The notes beneath the pieces were generated by a model that worked only from the letters and a program-made list of their open reading frames with translations, was not told the DNA's origin and searched no databases. Positions 5,905 through 11,044 of a DNA stretch of 11,044 bases are shown one piece after another. Within the stretch, counting starts at the first letter, position 1, and every line of letters starts with the position of its first letter. Position numbers and translations under genes: made by a program. Source of the stretch: Candidatus Galloscillospira excrementavium (lineage in GTDB: Bacteria > Bacillota > Clostridia > Oscillospirales > Oscillospiraceae); NCBI GenBank assembly GCA_018711785.1, contig DVHW01000065.1, positions 1 to 11,044 of the forward strand, given 5' to 3'.

Positions 5905-6807
5905 ATGAAATGCGGCGTGGTGGACATCGGGTCCAATACCATCCGCCTGTCCATCTACCACTGCGAGGGCAGGTCCTTCAAGCTCCTCCTCAATAAAAAG
6001 GAGATGGCCGGCCTGGCCGGTTATGTGAAGGGGGGCGTCCTCTCCTCCGATGGCATCCAGGTGGCCTGCCGGGTTCTGGAGGGCTTCCAGGCTCTGCTGG
6101 CCAACTTTGGCATCACTGAGCTGCGGGTGTTCGCCACCGCCTCCCTGCGGAACATCGCCAACACCGAGGAGGCTCTGGAGGCCATCCGCCAGGCCACCGG
6201 CATCCGGGCGGAGGTCCTCTCCGGGGCGGAGGAGGCCCGGCTGTCCTTCCTGGGCGCCTCCCTGGGGGGCGGCGCCCCCACCGGTCTGATGGCCGACGTG
6301 GGCGGCGGCTCCACCGAGCTTGTGAGCTATGAGGACGGCCACGTCACCTCCAGCTGCTCCCTGCCGGTGGGCTCCCTTTCCCTCTTCTCCCGGTATGTGG
6401 ACGGGCTCTTCCCCACGGCGGAGGAGCGCCGGCGCATCCGCGCCGCGGTGGAGGCGGAGCTGGACAAGGCCGCCCCTCTCGACGTCCGGCACCGGCACCT
6501 GGTTGGGGTGGGCGGCACCTTCCGGGCCGCCCGGAAGCTGTGCAACGACCTGAGCGGCGTGGACCCGGACAACCCGGTCATCCCCGCCGGAGAGATCCGG
6601 GGGCTCTACCGCAAGCTGAAAAAGGGGGACAAGACCACCCTGCGCCAGATCCTCAAATCCACCCCCGACCGGGTCCACACCATTCTGCCCGGCCTGGTGG
6701 TGCTCCACTGCATCCTCAAGCGCTACCAGGTGGAGACCGTTTCGGTCAGCGCCTGCGGCGTCCGGGAGGGCTACCTGTTCGACCGGGTCCTCCGGAACAG
6801 GGACTGA
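5905..6807 (+). CDS. ppx: Exopolyphosphatase, Ppx/GppA family
   Basis: 300 aa. Ppx/GppA enzymes are ASKHA-fold phosphatases that release phosphate from the ends of polyphosphate, or hydrolyse pppGpp. Seen: phosphate-1 loop DIGSNTIRL (7-15), ATASLRNIAN, SGAEEA (106-111) carrying the likely catalytic glutamate, phosphate-2 loop DVGGGSTE (131-138), VGVGGTFRA, and the C-terminal SACGVREGYL. The length matches the short, two-domain form without the C-terminal HD-like extension of E. coli Ppx. The ATG at 5905 gives the normal family start (a few residues before DIGSNT). An in-frame GTG at 5893 would overlap the Shine-Dalgarno AGAAAGG (5887-5893) and is less likely. ppk starts 15 nt downstream, so the two are almost certainly co-transcribed. 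Neighbourhood with ppk favours polyphosphate over pppGpp as the substrate, though both activities are possible. Confidence 0.9.
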   Translation: MKCGVVDIGSNTIRLSIYHCEGRSFKLLLNKKEMAGLAGYVKGGVLSSDGIQVACRVLEGFQALLANFGITELRVFATASLRNIANTEEALEAIRQATGIRAEVLSGAEEARLSFLGASLGGGAPTGLMADVGGGSTELVSYEDGHVTSSCSLPVGSLSLFSRYVDGLFPTAEERRRIRAAVEAELDKAAPLDVRHRHLVGVGGTFRAARKLCNDLSGVDPDNPVIPAGEIRGLYRKLKKGDKTTLRQILKSTPDRVHTILPGLVVLHCILKRYQVETVSVSACGVREGYLFDRVLRNRD

Positions 6808-6822
6808 AGCGAGGTGCATACC

Positions 6823-8973
6823 ATGTCAGATCACAAAAATACGGTTGATACCCGCTACACCCAGGACCGGGAGCTGTCCTGGCTGCGCTTTGACCAGCGG
6901 GTCATCGAGGAGGCGGCCGACGAGAGCGTCCCCCTCTTTGAGCGGCTGAAATTCATCTCCATCTTCACCAGCAACCTGGACGAGTTTTTCATGATCCGGG
7001 TGGGCTCCATCTACGACATGACCTTCAGCAAGCGCTCCCACGTGGACACCAAGAGCGGCCTCACCCCCAAGGAGCAGCTCAAGGCCATCTTCAAGGCAGT
7101 ACGGCCCCTCTACCGCCAGCGGGACGCCCTCTTCGCCCAGGTGGAGGAGCTCCTCCAGCCCTACGGCGTCTGCCGTCTGACCATCGAGGAGCTCTCTCCC
7201 AAGGACCGGCGGGCGGTGGAGCGCTGGTTCCGGGACTATCTGACTCCCGTTCTCTCCCCCCAGGTGGTGGACAGCCGCCACCCCTTCCCCCACCTGCCCA
7301 GCAAGTCGCTGAACATCGTCCTCACCCTCAAGCGGGACGGCGAGACCTGCTTCGGCCTCATCCCCATCCCCCGTGCCCTGCCCCCCTTCCTGCTTCTGGA
7401 CGGTATGCGCTACCTCCTCACCGAGCAGGTGGTCCTGACCTGGGCCCACAAGCTGTTCTCCAGCTACCAGGTCCTGGACCGGGCCGTCATCTCGGTGACC
7501 CGCAACGCCGACATCAGCCCGGAGGATGAGGACTACGAGGTGGGCGAGGACTTCCGGCAGCACATGAAGAAGGTGCTGAAAAAGCGCGCCCGCCTGGCCC
7601 CGGTCCGGCTGGAGATCCAGGGGGAGTGCTCCGCTGCGCTGGTCAGCTATCTCTGCGGCCGGCTGGAGCTGGGCGCAGATCAGGTCTTTCACACGGAGGC
7701 TCCCATCGCCCTGGGGTACGTCTACGCCCTGGAGGCCAAGCTCTCCCCAGCGGAGAGCGCCCAGCTGTGCTACCCCGTCCACACCCCCCGCTGGCCCCTG
7801 GGGCTGGTAAAGGGGGAGCCCCTCATCCCCCAGATTCTGCGGCGGGACGTGCTGATGTACTACCCCTACCACGCCATGACCCCCTTCCTCCACCTCATCC
7901 GGGAGGCGGCGAACGACCCCGACGTGCTCTCCATCAAGATCACCATCTACCGCCTGGCCTCCAAGGCCAAGCTGGTGGAGTACCTGGCCGCCGCCGCGGA
8001 GAACGGCAAGGAGGTCACCGTGCTCATGGAGCTGCGGGCCCGGTTCGATGAGCAGAACAACATCGCCTGGGCCGAGCGGCTGGAGGAGGCGGGCTGCACC
8101 GTGCTCTACGGTGCGGAGAACTACAAGGTCCACTCCAAGATCTGCCTCATCACCCGCCGGGAGCGGGGCCACATCCAGTACATCACCCAGATCGGCACCG
8201 GCAACTACAACGAAAAGACCGCCAAGCTCTACACCGACCTGTGCCTCATGACGGCCAGCCCCGCCATCGGCCTGGACGCCGCCGCCTTCTTCCAGAACAT
8301 GTCCACCTCCACCCTCTCCGGGGAGTACCAGCACCTGCTGGTGGCCCCTTTCGGCCTGAAGAACCGGCTGATGGACCTCATCGACGGGGAGATCGAAAAG
8401 GCCCGGCAGGGCAAGCCCTGCCGCATCTTCCTCAAGGTCAACTCGGTCACCGACCGCAACCTCATCGACAAGCTGGCCCAGGCCAGCCAGGCGGGGGTGG
8501 AGATCACTATGAACGTGCGGGGCATCTGCTGCCTGCGGCCCGGCATCCCCGGCCTCACCGACCGCATCCGGGTGTTCTCCATCGTGGGCCGGTTCCTGGA
8601 GCACGCCCGCATCTACTCCTTCGGCGTGGGGGAGGAGGCCAGGGTCTACCTGGGCTCGGCCGACTTCATGACCCGCAACACCGAGCGGCGGGTGGAGGTG
8701 GCCTGCCCGGTGCTGGACCCTGGTATCCGCCGCCAGCTGCGCCACTATGTGGAGCTGCTCTGCTCTGACAATGTGAAGGCCCGCGCCATGGGTCCGGACG
8801 GGCAGTATGCCCCCGTCCCCCAGACCGGGCCCAGGCTGGACGCCCAGCAGGCCCTGATGGAGGAGGCGGTGCAGGAGGAGTCCTCCGCCTTGCTCCCGCC
8901 GCCCAAGGAACACCCCGCCCCCAGGGGCCGCTTTCTCTCCAACCTCCTCCGCCGCCTCCGGGGGACGCCCTGA
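6823..8973 (+). CDS. ppk1: Polyphosphate kinase 1
   Basis: 716 aa, the normal size for PPK1, which reversibly polymerises the gamma-phosphate of ATP into polyphosphate through a phosphohistidine intermediate. The domains in order are the N domain (RELSWLRFDQRVIEEA, then SNLDEFFMIRVG), the head domain (to about 310), and two phospholipase-D-like catalytic domains. Seen: YKVHSKICLI with His437, corresponding to the autophosphorylated His435 of E. coli PPK; RARFDEQNNIAWAERLEEAG; GTGNYNEKTAKLYTD; and FLEHARIYSFG with His594, corresponding to E. coli His592. All key residues appear present. The ATG at 6823 has GAGGTG at 6811-6816 (6-nt gap); an in-frame GTG at 6814 lies within that site. The tail after about 690 is Pro-rich and then basic (LSNLLRRLRGTP). 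It is the second gene of the ppx-ppk operon and ends before a strong terminator. Confidence 0.96.
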   Translation: MSDHKNTVDTRYTQDRELSWLRFDQRVIEEAADESVPLFERLKFISIFTSNLDEFFMIRVGSIYDMTFSKRSHVDTKSGLTPKEQLKAIFKAVRPLYRQRDALFAQVEELLQPYGVCRLTIEELSPKDRRAVERWFRDYLTPVLSPQVVDSRHPFPHLPSKSLNIVLTLKRDGETCFGLIPIPRALPPFLLLDGMRYLLTEQVVLTWAHKLFSSYQVLDRAVISVTRNADISPEDEDYEVGEDFRQHMKKVLKKRARLAPVRLEIQGECSAALVSYLCGRLELGADQVFHTEAPIALGYVYALEAKLSPAESAQLCYPVHTPRWPLGLVKGEPLIPQILRRDVLMYYPYHAMTPFLHLIREAANDPDVLSIKITIYRLASKAKLVEYLAAAAENGKEVTVLMELRARFDEQNNIAWAERLEEAGCTVLYGAENYKVHSKICLITRRERGHIQYITQIGTGNYNEKTAKLYTDLCLMTASPAIGLDAAAFFQNMSTSTLSGEYQHLLVAPFGLKNRLMDLIDGEIEKARQGKPCRIFLKVNSVTDRNLIDKLAQASQAGVEITMNVRGICCLRPGIPGLTDRIRVFSIVGRFLEHARIYSFGVGEEARVYLGSADFMTRNTERRVEVACPVLDPGIRRQLRHYVELLCSDNVKARAMGPDGQYAPVPQTGPRLDAQQALMEEAVQEESSALLPPPKEHPAPRGRFLSNLLRRLRGTP

Positions 8974-9003
8974 CCCACGTTTCCCCCTGCATTTCTCACC
9001 CTG

Positions 9004-9038
9004 TCCGCCCTCCGGTTTCCGCCGGAGGGCGGATTTTT
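9004..9038 (+). terminator. Intrinsic terminator of the ppx-ppk operon
   Basis: A perfect 12-bp GC-rich stem is formed by TCCGCCCTCCGG (9004-9015) and CCGGAGGGCGGA (9022-9033) with a 6-nt loop. Five T follow (9034-9038). It lies 30 nt after the ppk stop codon. Confidence 0.93.
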
Positions 9039-9121
9039 GCTTCCCGTCCACCCGGGCGGGAACCATTCCGGGATGGGAATTGACCGTTTAAGACAAATCC
9101 CCGCGCAAAACCCGGCGGCGA

Positions 9122-9130
9122 TGCTATACT
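9122..9130 (+). promoter_or_regulatory. Probable extended -10 promoter of the GH3 gene
   Basis: TGCTATACT at 9122-9130 contains the TGn extension and a good -10 box (TATACT at 9125-9130). No matching -35 box is found at 16-18 bp. A TTGACC at 9080-9085 is too far away (39 bp). The predicted transcription start is near 9137. Confidence 0.5.
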
Positions 9131-9134
9131 CCCC

Positions 9135-9281
9135 TCATAGCGTGCCCGTGAACGCTCGCTATGAATCAGCCTGCGGCCGGCTGACCCTTGTCCCTGTGGG
9201 CCGGCGGGTCATTCTGTATGGGGAGGAGGAGCAGAGCACATTGGGCAGCCACGGGCACAAAAACCGATAAGGAGGATGGAT
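9135..9281 (+). promoter_or_regulatory. Structured 5' leader / possible operator of the GH3 gene
   Basis: The leader of about 145 nt begins with an 8-bp inverted repeat TCATAGCG (9135-9142) / CGCTATGA (9157-9164), placed right at the predicted transcription start. An alternative, mutually exclusive stem AGCGT (9139-9143) / ACGCT (9152-9156) overlaps it. Two more stems follow: TCAGCC (9166-9171) / GGCTGA (9179-9184) and GACCC (9183-9187) / GGGTC (9206-9210). The Shine-Dalgarno AAGGAGG is at 9269-9275. The first repeat could be a repressor operator; it does not fit the CcpA cre consensus well. No terminator is seen within the leader. Confidence 0.35.
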
Positions 9282-11044
9282 ATGAAAAAAAGAGCGGCAA
9301 TTTTGCGCGGCGTGGCCGGGATCACGGCCTTCCTGTTTTTCCTGTGCACCGCCGCCACCACGCTCACCTTCCACTACGCCGGTGTCATCAACCAGGCACT
9401 GGGTATTTCCACTACCCAGATCGTCCACAGCGACGACGCCGCGGCAGCCGACGCGGTGGTCTATGACAACGAGTACGGCACCGACCCCAACAACAACCAG
9501 GCGGCCCTGATGCTGGAGATGGACGTGGCCGCCGAGAACATCCGGCAGGCCGAGGAGGGCACTGTGCTCCTGCGCAACGAAAACGGCGCCCTGCCCCTGG
9601 CTAAGGGGGCGGGCGTGACCATCTTCGGCAACGGCGCGTTCCACTCCATCGGCGTGTCCTCCAGCACGCCCTTTGAGTCCATCACCGCCTCCACCCTGAC
9701 CTCCGCCCTCCAGGACGCCCTGGGCGCGGAGAACGTGAACGCCACCCTGGGTGAGACCGCCTACGCCAGCCTGGGCACCACCAGCATCAGCTCGGTGGCC
9801 GAGGGCAGCATCGCCGATGTGCGGGCCCAGGAGAGCTCCTGGCAGTCCAGCTGCAACGACGCGGCCATCGTGGTCCTCTCCCGGGCGGGCAGCGAGAGCA
9901 ACGACGCCTCCCTCTACAACGACGACGGCAACCACTACCTGGGCCTGTCGGACAACGAGCAGGACCTGATGGCCTATCTTCAGGAGCAGAAGGAGGCCGG
10001 GGTGTTCGGCAGCATCATCGTGCTCATCAACTCTGAGCAGTCCATGGAACTGGACTGGCTGGACGACTATAGCGTGGACGCCTGCCTTCTCATCGGCCGG
10101 CCCGGTACGGTGGGCTACACCGGCGTGGTCAACGTCCTCACTGGCGCGGCCAACCCCTCCGGCCGCCTGGTGGACACCTACGCGGCCAACTCCCTCTCCG
10201 CCCCCGCTGTCACCTACGCGGGCAACAACACCCAGCAGTGGTCCAACCTGGACTGGGTGGCCGCCAACAACCCCGACTGGGGCGCCGACGGCACCTCGGA
10301 GAGCAACTGGATCCTCTACGCCGAGGGCATCTACGTGGGCTACAAGTACTACGAGACCCGGTATGAGGACACCGTCCTCGGCGCCGGCAACGCCTCCAGC
10401 GCCGTGGGCTCCTCCACCGGCAGCGCATGGAACTACACCGACGAGGTGGTCTACCCCTTCGGCTACGGCCTGAGCTACACCACCTTTGAGCAGACCCTGG
10501 ACAGCGTGGAGTACGACCCCAACACCGACTCCTACCTGGTGGAGGTCACCGTGACCAACACCGGCGACGTGGCCGGCATGGACGTGGTGGAGGTCTACGC
10601 CCAGACCCCCTACGGCGACTATGAGAAGCAGAACAACGTGGAGAAGGCCGCCGTCCAGTTCGTGGGCATGGGCAAGACCGACACCCTGGAGCCCGGGGCG
10701 AGCGAGACCGTCACCGTGGAGGTGGACCGCTACTTCCTGGCCAGCTATGACACCTACGGCGCCGCCGGATACATCCTCTCCGCCGGGGACTACTACCTGG
10801 CCATCGGCACCAGCGCCCACGACGCGCTGAACAACATCCTCGCCGCCAAGGGCTACTCCACCGCCGACGGCATGGACTATGACGGCGACGACGCCAAAAC
10901 CTACACCTGGAACCAGGCCGAGCTGGACACCACCAGCTATGACCTCTCCCGCATCACCGGCGTGGAGGTCACCAACCTCTTCGACAACGCCGACATCAAC
11001 TACTACGGCTATGACTTCACCTATCTCTCCCGCTCCGACTGGGA
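9282..11044 (+). CDS. Membrane-anchored GH3 family glycoside hydrolase (beta-glucosidase-like) with reversed domain order, 3' partial
   Basis: The frame stays open to the window end; 587 complete codons are visible. The ATG at 9282 has AAGGAGG 6 nt upstream; the in-frame ATG at 9276 abuts that site and is unlikely. Seen: a basic start KKRAAILRG followed by one hydrophobic segment (about 11-30) without a lipobox or clear cleavage site, so a membrane anchor with the enzyme outside is likely. A GH3 C-terminal-type domain follows (about 82-390; AEEGTVLLRNENGALPL, SRAGSESND, LSDNEQDLM, GIYVGYKYYETRYED), then YPFGYGLSYTTFE (391-403) and a fibronectin III-like domain (about 405-525; VTVTNTGDVAGMDVVEVYAQ). 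Glu205 in SRAGSESND aligns by eye with the acid/base Glu of classical GH3 enzymes (SRxSGEGxDR). The TIM-barrel with the nucleophile Asp should follow beyond the window. Known: this order (sandwich domain first) occurs in rumen Clostridia such as Butyrivibrio and Ruminococcus. Substrate is probably beta-linked glucosides. Confidence 0.87.
   Translation, partial: MKKRAAILRGVAGITAFLFFLCTAATTLTFHYAGVINQALGISTTQIVHSDDAAAADAVVYDNEYGTDPNNNQAALMLEMDVAAENIRQAEEGTVLLRNENGALPLAKGAGVTIFGNGAFHSIGVSSSTPFESITASTLTSALQDALGAENVNATLGETAYASLGTTSISSVAEGSIADVRAQESSWQSSCNDAAIVVLSRAGSESNDASLYNDDGNHYLGLSDNEQDLMAYLQEQKEAGVFGSIIVLINSEQSMELDWLDDYSVDACLLIGRPGTVGYTGVVNVLTGAANPSGRLVDTYAANSLSAPAVTYAGNNTQQWSNLDWVAANNPDWGADGTSESNWILYAEGIYVGYKYYETRYEDTVLGAGNASSAVGSSTGSAWNYTDEVVYPFGYGLSYTTFEQTLDSVEYDPNTDSYLVEVTVTNTGDVAGMDVVEVYAQTPYGDYEKQNNVEKAAVQFVGMGKTDTLEPGASETVTVEVDRYFLASYDTYGAAGYILSAGDYYLAIGTSAHDALNNILAAKGYSTADGMDYDGDDAKTYTWNQAELDTTSYDLSRITGVEVTNLFDNADINYYGYDFTYLSRSDW

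Noticed and set aside
6826..9066. Minus-strand open frame of 746 codons opposite ppk
   Set aside because: It lies antisense to a fully supported PPK1 gene and reads through the operon terminator. No protein-family features are visible.
9080..9085. TTGACC as a -35 box for the GH3 promoter
   Set aside because: It is 39 bp from the TATACT box, and no -10-like sequence lies at 16-18 bp from it.
9148..9164. CcpA cre-like operator in the GH3 leader
   Set aside because: TGAACGCT shares a few bases with the cre consensus but the spacing and the right half do not fit.
9161..9184. Possible seven-residue leader peptide MNQPAAG in the GH3 leader
   Set aside because: There is no Shine-Dalgarno, no run of regulatory codons and no terminator in the leader that would support translation-coupled attenuation.
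1..11044. tRNA, rRNA, CRISPR array, insertion sequence or phage genes
   Set aside because: I saw no cloverleaf-type sequence, regularly spaced repeats, transposase or phage-type protein in any frame.

Overview
The window is high-GC, densely coded DNA with every supported gene on the + strand. Gene content suggests a Gram-positive anaerobe of class Clostridia, most likely an Oscillospiraceae-type gut commensal. The evidence is a two-gene ATP-dependent acyl-CoA dehydratase activase system typical of amino-acid-fermenting anaerobes, a MATE pump of clostridial type, a ppx-ppk pair, and a membrane-anchored GH3 glycosidase whose domains are in the reversed order known from rumen Clostridia. The lineage is inferred from protein style and base composition. 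No database was consulted.

Layout. (1) Bases 2-3134: the 3' part of a large activase-type gene (BcrAD/BadFG ATPase domain, Cys cluster, DUF2229-like region), then a separate gene for the HgdB-like part. Many Clostridia seem to carry these as one long protein. (2) Bases 3134-3936: a truncated GNAT acetyltransferase copy whose ATG overlaps the preceding stop codon, a roughly 145-bp segment holding four successive short hairpins, then a complete GNAT gene. The two copies match at 72 of 84 aligned bases. (3) Bases 3908-5428: a strong SigA-type promoter embedded in the end of the GNAT gene, a leader containing an intrinsic terminator only 17 nt before the start codon, and a MATE efflux gene with a TTG start. 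This looks like transcription attenuation. (4) Bases 5444-5904: a very strong palindromic terminator, about 335 bp with no convincing gene, then a good promoter. (5) Bases 5905-8973: ppx and ppk1, 15 nt apart, forming a polyphosphate synthesis and degradation operon closed by a clean intrinsic terminator. (6) Bases 9122-11044: an extended -10 promoter, a structured leader of about 145 nt, and the first 587 codons of a GH3 glycosidase cut by the window edge.

How the genes work together. The first two genes belong to one ATP-dependent radical-dehydratase-like system of unknown substrate. ppx and ppk1 together control polyphosphate level. The MATE pump and the GH3 enzyme each form their own transcription unit. 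The most interesting points are the putative attenuator before the MATE gene and the broken GNAT duplicate joined to a structured, possibly mobile repeat.
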